From Pseudoalteromonas sp. NC201 (lineage in GTDB: Bacteria > Pseudomonadota > Gammaproteobacteria > Enterobacterales > Alteromonadaceae), in the NCBI RefSeq assembly GCF_002850255.1, contig NZ_CP022522.1:686097-750096 (forward strand): a stretch of 64,000 nucleotides of DNA, read 5' to 3'. The number at the start of each line of letters is the position of its first letter. The first letter of the stretch is position 1. Positions 46,660-56,350 of the stretch are shown here, piece after piece. The notes under the pieces were generated by a model, which saw only the letters and a program-made list of their open reading frames with translations, was not told where the DNA came from and did not search any database. The translations under genes were made by a program, and so were the position numbers.

Positions 46660-48627
46660 ATGACGAATCGAGTGCTGATTATTGACAGCAGCAGTGTGCA
46701 AGCGATGCGAGTAAAGGTATTATTTGAGTTACTCGGTGGCGAGGTAGAGCATGTGCATTACCGGAGTCTGGAAGCAAATCTCGATTTTGATAAATTCGAT
46801 GTTGTTGTTATTGCTCATGGGGTGCCCGCCAGTAAGCTCCAAGCGTTATATCAACTGAGGAATCATGATAAGTTAGTATTGCTGGCACCTAAACCCGATA
46901 ATGCCGAGCACTTAAAATCTTTCAGTGAAATCAACCGCGCCTTGCCAAATGGCATTGTTATCTACCCCTTCTTTGCCAATAAAGATATTACTGGCCTACT
47001 GGAGCGCCTACTGGAAATTGGTTCTACTAATACTTTAGTGCTGCCCAAAGTGTTGCTGGTTGACCATCATACGCCTCGCCTAGAGACCTTAGCTAACGGT
47101 CTACGCGGAGCACAGCTTGCGGTGACGACCGCGACGACGCTTGATGAAGCGATGCAAGTTGCCGAGCGACATCCTGTTGACCTCCTTATTTGTGACTTTA
47201 ATCTAGAAAAAGACACTGGCTTAGATGTGTTTAATAAAGTTCGTCAAGTGCACCACAATTGCCGCTGCTTATTGATGACTTCTCGGGTTAATCAAGTGGA
47301 TATGTTAGAAGCCGTGCGTCAAGGGGTTGAAGACATTCTGATTAAACCGTTTGATGAGAGCGATTTATTACAAAGCCTACATAAATTATGGCAAACAGAG
47401 CTCTTAAGACGCCATAACCAAGAGTTAGTTGAGCGCCTACAGGATACAGTCGATGCCTTGATTGAACGCGACAGTCTGCTGCGCGTGATTTATAAACATA
47501 CCCCGGATCCGATTATGCTGTTCAACCGCCAGGGCCATATTATTGAAGCAAATGACGCGTGTTGCGAATTGTTTGAGCTGACGGAAGAAGAATTACAGCC
47601 ACTCTCTATTTTTGAGCTATTTGATGAAATATCCGTGTCGCAATTACGTGATTTGATGAAGCATGTTGGTATGTTAAAGCATTTTAACTGTGAGCTGAGT
47701 CTGCCAAAAGCGGGTGAGCGCAGCATTCCTTTGATGGGAACGTTTAACGAAATCGATCATCACGGCGATATGGCATTTGCGGTCATTTTTAAAAATGTCT
47801 CAAAGCTTAAAGAGCAACAAGAAGTGCTAGAAGAAACCAAAGAGTTACTAGAGTTTGAAGTGCAAGCTCGAACGGCACAGTTACAAAAAGCCAAAGAAGC
47901 GGCGGAAGCGGCCAACCTATCTAAATCTGAATTTCTAGCCAATATGTCTCATGAGCTTCGCACACCAATGCACTCTATATTAAGTTTTGCTCGTTTCGGT
48001 TTAGATAAGCTAACGGCTCCTGAAGTGCCGGCGGACAAGCTCAAAAAGTATTTATCCCGTATCGAAACCAGTGGTGAGCGTCTATTGGTACTGCTTAACA
48101 ATCTGCTTGATTTATCAAAGTTAGACGCAGGTCGCTTTCCATTTAATCCAAGCTTTCACAATCTAGTTAATGTGATCCAAAGCGGTATTGAAGATGTATC
48201 AGGCACTGCGCTTGAGAAAAAGATAAAAATCCGCTTTGAAAAGCCCGCTCAAGGCGTGATGACCTTTTGCGATCCGGAGCAAATGAATCAAGTGATCAGA
48301 AACTTATTGGGCAATGCGCTCAAGTTTAGCCCTGAAGGTAGTGAGGTGAGTGTACTGTTAAGCTGTAAAGATCAAGATATTCATATCAAGATTGCCGATC
48401 AAGGGGTTGGTATTCCGGATGACGAATTGGAACAGATTTTTGCCAAGTTTGTGCAAAGCAGTAAAACAGACAGTGGTGCCGGCGGCACGGGTTTAGGTCT
48501 TGCTATTTGTAAGGAGTTTATTTTACTGCATAAAGGGCAGATTTACGCCGAAAATAATCCCGAGGGCGGTGCATGTATCAATGTGAGTCTGCCGTTAACA
48601 GAGCATCTTGAGAGTAATGCGGTGTAA
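46660..48627 (+). CDS. Hybrid histidine kinase with two N-terminal receiver-like domains
   Basis: The 655-residue protein has no membrane segment. Residues about 1-118 look like a degenerate receiver: the fold is visible but the site of the phospho-acceptor reads VVIAHG. Residues about 128-250 are a true receiver with Asp in LLICDFNLE and Lys in ILIKPFDE. A PAS domain (about 275-395), a coiled coil (about 395-425), a HisKA box with His431 in NMSHELRTPMHSIL, and HATPase_c (about 545-650, ending GGTGLGLAICKEFI) follow. ATG 46660 has AAGGA nine bases upstream; a GTG at 46609 is less likely. The response regulator at 48784 is probably its partner. Confidence 0.9.
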   Translation: MTNRVLIIDSSSVQAMRVKVLFELLGGEVEHVHYRSLEANLDFDKFDVVVIAHGVPASKLQALYQLRNHDKLVLLAPKPDNAEHLKSFSEINRALPNGIVIYPFFANKDITGLLERLLEIGSTNTLVLPKVLLVDHHTPRLETLANGLRGAQLAVTTATTLDEAMQVAERHPVDLLICDFNLEKDTGLDVFNKVRQVHHNCRCLLMTSRVNQVDMLEAVRQGVEDILIKPFDESDLLQSLHKLWQTELLRRHNQELVERLQDTVDALIERDSLLRVIYKHTPDPIMLFNRQGHIIEANDACCELFELTEEELQPLSIFELFDEISVSQLRDLMKHVGMLKHFNCELSLPKAGERSIPLMGTFNEIDHHGDMAFAVIFKNVSKLKEQQEVLEETKELLEFEVQARTAQLQKAKEAAEAANLSKSEFLANMSHELRTPMHSILSFARFGLDKLTAPEVPADKLKKYLSRIETSGERLLVLLNNLLDLSKLDAGRFPFNPSFHNLVNVIQSGIEDVSGTALEKKIKIRFEKPAQGVMTFCDPEQMNQVIRNLLGNALKFSPEGSEVSVLLSCKDQDIHIKIADQGVGIPDDELEQIFAKFVQSSKTDSGAGGTGLGLAICKEFILLHKGQIYAENNPEGGACINVSLPLTEHLESNAV

Positions 48628-48783
48628 TGGTTGTAATTGGAAAGGCGTTGAGTAAGCGTCTATAAATAATAATAGAGCTTGTACTAATACAATCTGATTG
48701 GGAGCTATTGAGGCACTGGCCTTGAATTACCTTATTTTCCCGTAGTGCCTTTCTCATTGTGAACCGACGAAGGATATTCATTT

Positions 48784-49917
48784 ATGGCTTTACGCAGAAT
48801 CTTAGCAGTTGACGACGAACCATTTAATCTAGAAATCATTGAAGAGATTTTAGAAGACTTAGACTTTGAGTTAAAAACCGTTGGAAGCGGTCATGAATGT
48901 CTAGCAGTAGTCGAAGACTTTGATCCTCAAGTAATTTTACTTGATGTGAGCATGCCAAAAATGAGCGGTTATGAGGTATGTAAGGCGATTAAAGCCAATC
49001 CAAACACACAGCATATTATCGTTATGTTTGTGTCGGCAAGGGGCTCTGTTGAAGAGCGCATGGAAGGCTACTCAGTGGGGGCGGAAGATTATATTGTTAA
49101 GCCGTTTGGCCAAGGTGAGTTAAAAGCCAAGCTCACGCACTTGAACCAAATGCTACTAGAAAAAGATATTCTGGCTCAGCAAATTGAAGATGCAACCTCC
49201 ACAGCATTTAGCGCCATGGCTAATAGCAGTGAAATGGGGCAAATCGTTACCTACATTGAGCAAATCGGTGAGATAGAAACAATCCCGCGACTGGCGGAAG
49301 CTTTATGTCAATGTTTAAAGGGACTGGGACTTAATTGTAATGTCGAGGTTCGGCTTGAGGGACAAAAGCATCACTTTGCAACTACGGGAATTTGCTCACC
49401 TATCGTCATTGAATTATTTGAGATCTTACACACCAAAGGGCGATTACATGAATTTACTAACCGCATATTGGTTAACTATCCATTTTTGAGTATTTTGATC
49501 CTCAATATGCCGGGAGACGATCCAGATAAACACGGTAGATTGCGGGATCATATCTGTTTTATTGCCAGTGTAACGGAGCAACAGTTAATTGCCATTTCCA
49601 CTAAACGCAAGCTGGTACAGCAACACGAGGACCTGGAAGAAGCGATAAAAATGGTGCAAGGTAAGTTTAACAGCATGGTGTCGCTGCTTGATAAAAACCG
49701 TCAAGAAAACGAAAAAGTGTTCCGCTCATTACAAGAGTTATTTGAAGAGCGCATTCCTACTATGGGTCTAGACGAAGATCAGGAGATGTTTATCTATCAA
49801 AACGTCGATAAAGCGATTCAAAGCTCAGTCGCACGGGAAGAAAGTGTGCGAGAAGTGAAAACCGCTTTCCATGATATTGAAGAAGACTTAAAACTACTCT
49901 CGCGACGCTCAGAATAA
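48784..49917 (+). CDS. Response regulator with a long coiled-coil C-terminal region
   Basis: The 377-residue protein has a receiver domain (about 1-125) with phospho-acceptor Asp54 in VILLDVSMPKMSG and Lys in YIVKPFG. The rest is not a known DNA-binding or enzyme domain: a region of about 150-290 that may be a GAF-like or novel sensor fold (CNVEVRLEGQKHHFATTG), then a long coiled coil (about 290-377). It follows the hybrid kinase by 156 bp on the same strand. It probably acts through protein contacts. The pair is likely one signalling module. Confidence 0.87.
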   Translation: MALRRILAVDDEPFNLEIIEEILEDLDFELKTVGSGHECLAVVEDFDPQVILLDVSMPKMSGYEVCKAIKANPNTQHIIVMFVSARGSVEERMEGYSVGAEDYIVKPFGQGELKAKLTHLNQMLLEKDILAQQIEDATSTAFSAMANSSEMGQIVTYIEQIGEIETIPRLAEALCQCLKGLGLNCNVEVRLEGQKHHFATTGICSPIVIELFEILHTKGRLHEFTNRILVNYPFLSILILNMPGDDPDKHGRLRDHICFIASVTEQQLIAISTKRKLVQQHEDLEEAIKMVQGKFNSMVSLLDKNRQENEKVFRSLQELFEERIPTMGLDEDQEMFIYQNVDKAIQSSVAREESVREVKTAFHDIEEDLKLLSRRSE

Positions 49918-49937
49918 ACCCTACTTCCAATACTGCC

Positions 49938-49963
49938 GTAGGTCGCGCTTTAGCGCGACAAAC
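49938..49963. repeat. REP-like hairpin between converging genes
   Basis: GTCGCGCT and AGCGCGAC (49942-49959) form a perfect 8-bp stem with a 2-nt loop. The stretch GTAGGTCGCGCTTTAGCGCG resembles dispersed REP-type hairpins and shares its frame (GTAG, CTTTA, CGCGA, AAAC) with the 34-bp units at 61191. It lies between the response regulator and queG, which converge, and could serve both ends. Confidence 0.6.
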
Positions 49964-49966
49964 CTG

Positions 49967-51100
49967 CTAAGCGTCTCGTGGCAAGCCCTTTTCAATAATG
50001 CGGATCAGCCTTGCTTTTTTGCGTTCATGTTGGTCTGACTTTTGTCTTTGTTGCTCCAGCGCCCAGTCGATATGCTCAATAACAAGGGGAGTGGCACTTT
50101 GACGCTTATCTTCCAGTGCTATAACGATAGCTTCATCGTATTGTGCATTGCCAAGGCCAACGGCTATGTTTCGTAGCCAACGTTCATGTCCAATCCGGCG
50201 AATGGGGCTGCCTTCGGTGTTTTTCAAAAATGTTGCTTCATCCCAAGCAAATAAGCTCAACAATTGCTGATCTTTAAGTTGAGTTCGCGGCAAAAAGTCG
50301 GCTTCTTCCGTTATTTGACCATAGCGATTCCATGGACAAACTAACTGGCAATCATCACAACCGTATATCCGATTGCCCATTTTTGCTCTAAATTCCTCTG
50401 GAATAGCGCCTTGAAGCTCTATGGTGAGATAAGAAATGCAGCGTCTCGCATCAACGACATAAGGTTCTACGATGGCGCCAGTAGGGCATAAAGTTAGGCA
50501 GGCGGTACAACGGCCGCAACCTTCTTCTTGGTTTGGTTTATCAATAGGAAGAGGAATATCAACAAACAGCTCACCCAAGAAAAACCAAGAGCCCGCCTGC
50601 TTATTAATCACTAAACTGTTCTTTCCACGCCAGCCAAGGCCTGCTTTTTCTGCAATTTGTCGCTCTAGTACTGGGGCTGAGTCGACAAAAGGGCGAAACC
50701 CTAACGTACCGACTTCTTGCTCAATCTTTTGTCCGAGCTGCTTTAGCTTGTTGCGCATTACCTTATGATAGTCTCGACCTAATGCATAACGAGAGATATA
50801 GGCGGTGGTTTTATTACCAAGTGCTCTGGCAAAGCTGGCATCGGGTGGCAGGTAATTCATTTTCACCGAAATAATACGTTGAGTGCCAGGAACCAGTTCT
50901 GCGGGGCGGGCACGCTTCATTCCATGCGCCGCCATATACGCCATTTCACCATGATAGCCTGCGTCTAACCAGCGCTGAAGTTGCGCTTCATGCTCGCGTA
51001 AATCAATGTCGGTTATACCGACTTCTGCAAAGCCAAGTTCTTGGCCCCATTGCTTAATTTGTGTTGCAAGTTCACTATAATTGATATTATCGGTCGTCAC
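49967..51100 (-). CDS. queG: Epoxyqueuosine reductase
   Basis: This 377-residue cobalamin-dependent iron-sulfur enzyme reduces epoxyqueuosine to queuosine in tRNA. Two [4Fe-4S] sites are seen: CGRCTACLTLCPTGAI and, later, CDDCQLVCPWN with the upstream Cys of RRCISYL. The N-terminal part has GDYHK-like RDYHKVMRNKLKQLG and RPFVDSAPVLERQIAEKAGL. A HEAT-like C-terminal tail follows. The GTG start at 51100 gives a N-terminus like that of E. coli QueG. The gene starts only 11 bp from the divergent nnr gene. Confidence 0.96.
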   Translation of the reverse strand: MTTDNINYSELATQIKQWGQELGFAEVGITDIDLREHEAQLQRWLDAGYHGEMAYMAAHGMKRARPAELVPGTQRIISVKMNYLPPDASFARALGNKTTAYISRYALGRDYHKVMRNKLKQLGQKIEQEVGTLGFRPFVDSAPVLERQIAEKAGLGWRGKNSLVINKQAGSWFFLGELFVDIPLPIDKPNQEEGCGRCTACLTLCPTGAIVEPYVVDARRCISYLTIELQGAIPEEFRAKMGNRIYGCDDCQLVCPWNRYGQITEEADFLPRTQLKDQQLLSLFAWDEATFLKNTEGSPIRRIGHERWLRNIAVGLGNAQYDEAIVIALEDKRQSATPLVIEHIDWALEQQRQKSDQHERKKARLIRIIEKGLPRDA

Positions 51101-51111
51101 GGGAAGAAATA

Positions 51112-52596
51112 ATGGCTAATGAATACACGGACAATTTACCACAATTTGCTTATTCAGCCCAACAAGTGCAGCAATATGAAGCAAAAGCCGCAAAGTTATC
51201 AGGCACAGATCTAAGTACCTTAATGCAACGAGCTGGGGCCGCTGCATTTCGCTTTATTGAAAACAGCCAGCCCAAATCCAGCCATATCTTAATTATCACA
51301 GGTAAAGGCAATAACGCGGGAGACGGTTTTGTCGTCGCTCAATTATGTCAGCAGGCCGGATTTTCCGTCACCGTACTCGCGTTATTTGCACCCGAAAGCT
51401 TAACGGGCGATGCGCTGCAGGCATTTTCTCAATATCAAGGCGCATTGGTTTTTTCGTTGAACGAAGTAGAGTTAAGTCAGTTTACGGTTGTGGTTGATGG
51501 TGTGTTCGGCACAGGTTTTAGAGGTGAGCTGCCTGACCATGTTTGCCTTTGTTTTGACAAAATAAATAAACTGCCGGTTACTAGGTTGGCACTTGATGTA
51601 CCGAGCGGTATAAATGCCACAACAGGAGAAGTTGCGGCCAGTGCATTTTTAGCTACCGAAACCATCACCTTTATCGCGTTAAAACAGGGCTTACTTAGCG
51701 GCTCGGCAAAGCGTTTTGTGGGGGCGCTATTGTTAGCCGACTTGGATGTTGGTGAAGCATTCAAAACCCTAGTAACGCCAACATCTAATTACTTAAATCA
51801 TGAAACGTTCATGGCAGCAAGGCCGCAGCGAGCACCAGATAGCTATAAAAATGCACATGGTCATGTGTTACTTATTGGTGGTAATCGTGGTATGGCTGGA
51901 GCAATTCGATTGGCGGCAGAAGCCACTCTGCGTGCAGGAGCTGGCCTTGTATCGGTCGCTACTCATCCTGATAATATTGCAAGCGTCTTACAGGGGCGTT
52001 TTGAATTAATGGTGCACGGTGTTGAGAGTGCGAATGAGTTATTGCCACTGATAAAAAAAGCCAGTGTGATAGTGCTTGGTCCCGGGCTTGGTCAAGACGC
52101 TTGGGCCAAAACACTTTTTAACCATGCGATGGCAACTGAATTACCGATGGTTGTGGATGCTGATGGGCTCAATTGTTTAGCGCATGCACCGAGGCAAAAA
52201 TCAAACTGGGTATTAACGCCTCACCTAGGTGAAGCAAGGCGGTTATTGAACCACTTAGAGACACCGCTAAATGAACATGACCGTTTCGCGGTGGCTAAAA
52301 AAATTAGCCATGAATATGGCGCCGTTACGGTACTAAAAGGGCCGGGCAGTTTGATATCTGAAGGTGAGCGGATAAATATTAATCGTTCAGGCTGTGCAGG
52401 AATGGCGAGTGCTGGGATGGGCGATGTTTTATCTGGTATCATAGGCGGTTTAATTGCCCAAGGGATGGAAGCATTTGCCGCAACAAACCTAGCCGTGTAT
52501 ATTCATGGTTTAGCTGCCGAGCAGGCCGCCCATGATGGCGAAAAAGGTATGTTGGCCGGGGATTTATTCGAACATATTCGAGGTATTTTAGGGTGA
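51112..52596 (+). CDS. nnr: Bifunctional NAD(P)HX epimerase/dehydratase
   Basis: The 494-residue protein joins the epimerase NnrE (about 1-225, with GKGNNAGDGFVVAQL and DGVFGTGFRGEL) to the ADP-dependent dehydratase NnrD (about 235-494, with AGLVSVATHPDN, VLGPGLGQD and GCAGMASAGMGDVLSGIIGG). It repairs hydrated NADH and NADPH. The ATG has GGAAG six bases upstream. It opens the nnr-tsaE-amiB-mutL-miaA-hfq-hflX-hflK-hflC row, and its stop overlaps the tsaE start. Confidence 0.96.
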   Translation: MANEYTDNLPQFAYSAQQVQQYEAKAAKLSGTDLSTLMQRAGAAAFRFIENSQPKSSHILIITGKGNNAGDGFVVAQLCQQAGFSVTVLALFAPESLTGDALQAFSQYQGALVFSLNEVELSQFTVVVDGVFGTGFRGELPDHVCLCFDKINKLPVTRLALDVPSGINATTGEVAASAFLATETITFIALKQGLLSGSAKRFVGALLLADLDVGEAFKTLVTPTSNYLNHETFMAARPQRAPDSYKNAHGHVLLIGGNRGMAGAIRLAAEATLRAGAGLVSVATHPDNIASVLQGRFELMVHGVESANELLPLIKKASVIVLGPGLGQDAWAKTLFNHAMATELPMVVDADGLNCLAHAPRQKSNWVLTPHLGEARRLLNHLETPLNEHDRFAVAKKISHEYGAVTVLKGPGSLISEGERININRSGCAGMASAGMGDVLSGIIGGLIAQGMEAFAATNLAVYIHGLAAEQAAHDGEKGMLAGDLFEHIRGILG

Positions 52597-53066
52597 CGAC
52601 AGGTCATATGAGATTCGATTTGGCTGATGAGCCAGCAACAGTTGCCATGGGTAATAAAATTGCCAATGTTATTCGTCAAGGTGCGGTACTATTTTTACAC
52701 GGTGATTTAGGCGCAGGTAAAACCACGCTCACTCGCGGGATCGTGCAAAGTCTTGGTCATTCAGGTAAGGTAAAAAGTCCAACTTATACCTTAGTTGAAC
52801 CTTATGAACTGGATGATGTCTCAATATATCATTTTGATTTATATCGATTAGGTTCGCCTGAAGAGCTCGAATACATGGGGATCCGGGATTACTTTGCAAG
52901 TAATGCTATCTGTGTTGTTGAGTGGCCTGAAAAAGGTGAAGGCTTTATTCCAAACCCAGATATAGACGTCACAATGCAGTATGCTGGTGATGGCCGTCAA
53001 ATTACACTTGAGGCCAAGTCTAGCCGCGGCGAGGCACTATTAAAACAATTACAAGATTATGCGTAA
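52593..53066 (+). CDS. tsaE: tRNA threonylcarbamoyladenosine biosynthesis ATPase TsaE
   Basis: This 157-residue P-loop ATPase (GDLGAGKTTLTRG) works with TsaB and TsaD to make t6A37 in tRNA. Other marks are KSPTYTLVEPY, HFDLYRLGSPEELEYMG and VVEWPEKG. Its GTG start overlaps the nnr stop (GTGA); an in-frame ATG at 52608 is a possible alternative. It overlaps amiB by 8 bases. This is the standard order. Confidence 0.96.
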   Translation: MTTGHMRFDLADEPATVAMGNKIANVIRQGAVLFLHGDLGAGKTTLTRGIVQSLGHSGKVKSPTYTLVEPYELDDVSIYHFDLYRLGSPEELEYMGIRDYFASNAICVVEWPEKGEGFIPNPDIDVTMQYAGDGRQITLEAKSSRGEALLKQLQDYA

Positions 53067-54402
53067 TCAGCCGACTATTAGTTATATTTTCATTTTTATC
53101 TGCATGCTCTTAACGAGCATGCAGAGCATCGCCCAAAACGCCATCGAAAGTGTGCGTGTTTGGCCCTCCCCAGAAAGCACTCGTATTGTTTTTGATATGA
53201 GCGATAAGCCGGATTACAGCTATTTTGTGCTGAAAAATCCACTGCGCTTGGTGATCGACCTTGAAAACACCAAGCAACAAAAAGACTTTCCGAGTGTTCC
53301 TGACGAACATCGAGTTGTAAACAAGGTGCGCCACAGCAAACCGAAAAACAGCAATTCTGCACGGATTGTTGTGGAGCTAAGTCGCAGCGCTACGCCAAAA
53401 ATCTTTGCGTTAGCACCAACCGGTCCGTATAAAAACCGCTTAGTCGTTGATTTGTATGGTAAGCAGATGAGTGCTTATGACGATACAAAAACTGCCACAC
53501 CACGAAAAACACTCGCGCAAGACAGAGATATTGTGATCGCCATCGATGCCGGTCATGGCGGTGAAGATCCAGGTTCTATTGGACCTTCAGGTACTTATGA
53601 AAAGCTTGTAACCATTCAAATTGCGAAGCGTTTAGCACGCTTAGTAGATAGCCAGCCGGGGATGAGCGCAAAGCTTATTCGTACTGGCGATTATTACCTC
53701 AAGTTGAATACGAGAACTGCAAGAGCGCGCGAAAGAAAAGCGGATTTCTTTGTATCTATTCACGCAGATGCCTTCACCAGCCCTCAACCACGCGGCGCGT
53801 CGGTCTGGGTGTTATCACTACGCAGAGCGAATTCTGAAATAGGTAAGTGGCTAGAAGACAAAGAAAAACACTCACAATTATTGGGTGGTGCAGCCGACTT
53901 AATTAAAGATACGGCCAACGAAAAATATTTAGCCAAAGCGTTACTTGATATGTCGATGGAACATTCGATGAAAACCGGGTTTCAGGTCGCAGAAGAAGTC
54001 GTCAAAGAGCTGAAAAAAGTGGCAAAAATGCACAAAAGCAGACCGCAAGCTGCAAACTTTGGGGTACTAAAATCACCAGATATACCTTCGATTCTGGTGG
54101 AAACCGGGTTTATTTCAAACCCCAAAGAAGAAAAGCTATTAATGTCTCCGCATTATCAAGAACGTTTAGCTCGGGCTATTTTTAGTTCGATAAAAGGCTA
54201 TTATGAGAAAAATCCACCGGATAATTCGCTCTTTGCGCGTATGCAATCCAACAAGCCGGTGACGCATAAAGTAAAAAGTGGCGAATCATTGAGTGTGCTG
54301 GCTAGTCGTTATGGCATTACGGTCAGTGAATTGAAAAAAGCAAATAACCTGAAAAACAATACCTTGTTTATTGGGCAAGTCTTAACTATTCCAAAAGCGT
54401 AA
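53059..54402 (+). CDS. amiB: N-acetylmuramoyl-L-alanine amidase AmiB
   Basis: This 447-residue periplasmic zinc amidase splits septal peptidoglycan during cell division. It has a signal peptide (about residues 1-25), an AMIN domain (about 28-130), an Amidase_3 domain (about 155-380, zinc ligands in AIDAGHGGEDPG, the Glu of TYEKLV and SIHADA) and a C-terminal LysM domain (about 400-446, HKVKSGESLSVLASRYG). It should be activated by EnvC-type LytM factors. It overlaps tsaE and directly precedes mutL. Confidence 0.95.
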   Translation: MRNQPTISYIFIFICMLLTSMQSIAQNAIESVRVWPSPESTRIVFDMSDKPDYSYFVLKNPLRLVIDLENTKQQKDFPSVPDEHRVVNKVRHSKPKNSNSARIVVELSRSATPKIFALAPTGPYKNRLVVDLYGKQMSAYDDTKTATPRKTLAQDRDIVIAIDAGHGGEDPGSIGPSGTYEKLVTIQIAKRLARLVDSQPGMSAKLIRTGDYYLKLNTRTARARERKADFFVSIHADAFTSPQPRGASVWVLSLRRANSEIGKWLEDKEKHSQLLGGAADLIKDTANEKYLAKALLDMSMEHSMKTGFQVAEEVVKELKKVAKMHKSRPQAANFGVLKSPDIPSILVETGFISNPKEEKLLMSPHYQERLARAIFSSIKGYYEKNPPDNSLFARMQSNKPVTHKVKSGESLSVLASRYGITVSELKKANNLKNNTLFIGQVLTIPKA

Positions 54403-56271
54403 ATGATGACGATAGAAATACTTCCAGCTCGGTTAGCCAACCAAATCGCTGCCGGTGAGGTGGTGGAGCGGCCAGCATCCGTCGTGAAAGAGCTGGTGGA
54501 AAACAGTATTGATGCAGGTGCGACGCGCATTCAAATAGACATTGAGCGTGGAGGACACAAGCTTATTCGGATCCGTGATAACGGTATCGGTATTGTTAAA
54601 GACGAGCTGATGTTGGCATTGTCTCGCCACGCGACAAGTAAACTGAGAAGTTTAGATGATCTGGAGTGTATTGCTTCGCTTGGCTTTCGAGGTGAGGCGC
54701 TGGCATCCATCAGTTCAGTATCGCGACTGACTCTGAGCTCTAAACCTCAAGCGCAAGAAACTGCTTGGCAGGCTTTCGCCGAAGGGCGAGATATGGCTGT
54801 GCAGGTTCAACCTACCGCGCACCCAGACGGCACCACGATTGAAGTCAAAGATCTGTTTTTCAACACGCCTGCACGAAGAAAGTTTTTACGCACCGAAAAA
54901 ACCGAGTTTAGCCATATCGATGAGCTGGTTAAGCGTATTGCATTGAGTCGTTTTGATGTTGCCATCACGCTCACTCATAACCAAAAGGTGGTTCGCCAAT
55001 ATCGCCCTCGCACTATTGAAAAAGGTGTTGAGCGAGTTGCGCAAGTTGGTGGTAAAGCATTCTTACAGCAAGCAAGCTTTATCGACTCAGGGCATGAGGG
55101 ACTAAGATTATTCGGTTGGGTGTTACCTGCGGGGGTCAACAACGGCACACAATATACCTACGTAAACGGTCGTATGATGCGAGATAAGCTCATCTTGCAT
55201 GCGATTCGCCAAGCATTTGATGAATCAATCGGGCATGAAGAGCTTCCCGGTTTTGTCATATATCTTGAATTAGACCCGAGACAAGTTGACGTTAATGTCC
55301 ATCCAGCGAAACACGAAGTTCGCTTTCATCAAGCGCGCTTGGTTCACGACTTTATTGTACAAGCAATAAAGCAGGTCGCGACGGAGCAAATTGATTTATC
55401 TTGTGCAAGCGAGACCGAGACTCAAGCACCTGATATCGCATCGCCATTATTTGCGCCTCAAGAACAGGTAGATGAAACCTATCATCAAAGTTACCGTTCA
55501 ACCTTACAGCCCGAAACGCAAGCACAGACCTATTCGGCTCCAAGTGCCTTCGGCGAGTGCTCTGAGGCATCAAGAGCAGCTTCAAGTAGTGGCCGAAGTA
55601 ATTATGGCGGTGCAACAGGTGGTGGCAAAAAACAGGTGAATGTAAACCAGCTCTATCAAGGGCTATCACATCAACAGATGCAGCACTTCGATCAAATTGA
55701 AGAAGCTGCATTACCGTCAAGTGAAGTAAGTAGCGCCCCGATATCCGCTAGTAAATCTAGCTGGATGCTGTTACCACAAGGTAAAGTCATACTTGAGCAA
55801 GACAATCATTTGTTGTTTGGTGATTGTAGGCAGGGGTTGTTGCCATATTGGCAAATGCAAATTGAGCAAGATGGCACATTGCAAGGCAAAGCGTTGTTGT
55901 TACCCGTGCGCATCAAGTTAGATAAAGCCGCACTGGAAGCATTGCAGCAGCGTGAAACTTGGTTGGCAATTTTAGGGTTTGCGATTGAAATTTTTGATGG
56001 TCATATTTTAGTTAAAAAGTTGCCAGTGTCGCTCTATAGCATAGATGTTGGTGAAATTTCTAAGCAGATGATGGAACCAAGCTCAGATGCTGAACTCCAA
56101 GATTGGTTACAGTGGCTAGAAGTCTCAACACCCAGTAGCTATTTCGATAGCCAGCATTTTGATTTAGTTAAAGAAAAATTACTTTCAAAAGCCTCATGTT
56201 TGGCTCGTATTCATAAAAGTGCGGTTACAATTGATGCCCAGAAGTTGGTTAGTTTTTTAAGTTCGCAGTAA
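54403..56271 (+). CDS. mutL: DNA mismatch repair protein MutL
   Basis: This 622-residue GHKL ATPase couples MutS to MutH or to other repair steps. The N-terminal ATPase motifs are [22 protein letters not shown] and [13 protein letters not shown]. The region at about 335-425 is a flexible linker. The C-terminal dimerisation domain lacks the endonuclease motif DQHA, so this is the E. coli-type MutL that needs MutH. The ATG follows the amiB stop directly. It is followed by a 79-bp gap before miaA. Confidence 0.96.
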   Translation: MMTIEILPARLANQIAAGEVVERPASVVKELVENSIDAGATRIQIDIERGGHKLIRIRDNGIGIVKDELMLALSRHATSKLRSLDDLECIASLGFRGEALASISSVSRLTLSSKPQAQETAWQAFAEGRDMAVQVQPTAHPDGTTIEVKDLFFNTPARRKFLRTEKTEFSHIDELVKRIALSRFDVAITLTHNQKVVRQYRPRTIEKGVERVAQVGGKAFLQQASFIDSGHEGLRLFGWVLPAGVNNGTQYTYVNGRMMRDKLILHAIRQAFDESIGHEELPGFVIYLELDPRQVDVNVHPAKHEVRFHQARLVHDFIVQAIKQVATEQIDLSCASETETQAPDIASPLFAPQEQVDETYHQSYRSTLQPETQAQTYSAPSAFGECSEASRAASSSGRSNYGGATGGGKKQVNVNQLYQGLSHQQMQHFDQIEEAALPSSEVSSAPISASKSSWMLLPQGKVILEQDNHLLFGDCRQGLLPYWQMQIEQDGTLQGKALLLPVRIKLDKAALEALQQRETWLAILGFAIEIFDGHILVKKLPVSLYSIDVGEISKQMMEPSSDAELQDWLQWLEVSTPSSYFDSQHFDLVKEKLLSKASCLARIHKSAVTIDAQKLVSFLSSQ

Positions 56272-56311
56272 TTCGTGCCTAAGTAGGTATTAATTACCAT
56301 GTACTATCAGC

Positions 56312-56317
56312 TATAAT
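56312..56317 (+). promoter_or_regulatory. Probable -10 element before miaA
   Basis: TATAAT at 56312-56317 lies 34 bp before the miaA start. A matching -35 is poor (TTAATT near 56290). It suggests a promoter for miaA-hfq-hflX inside the operon, as known in E. coli. Confidence 0.4.
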
Positions 56318-56350
56318 ACGAGATTAGTGCAGTTTATTAGTAGGTTAGAT

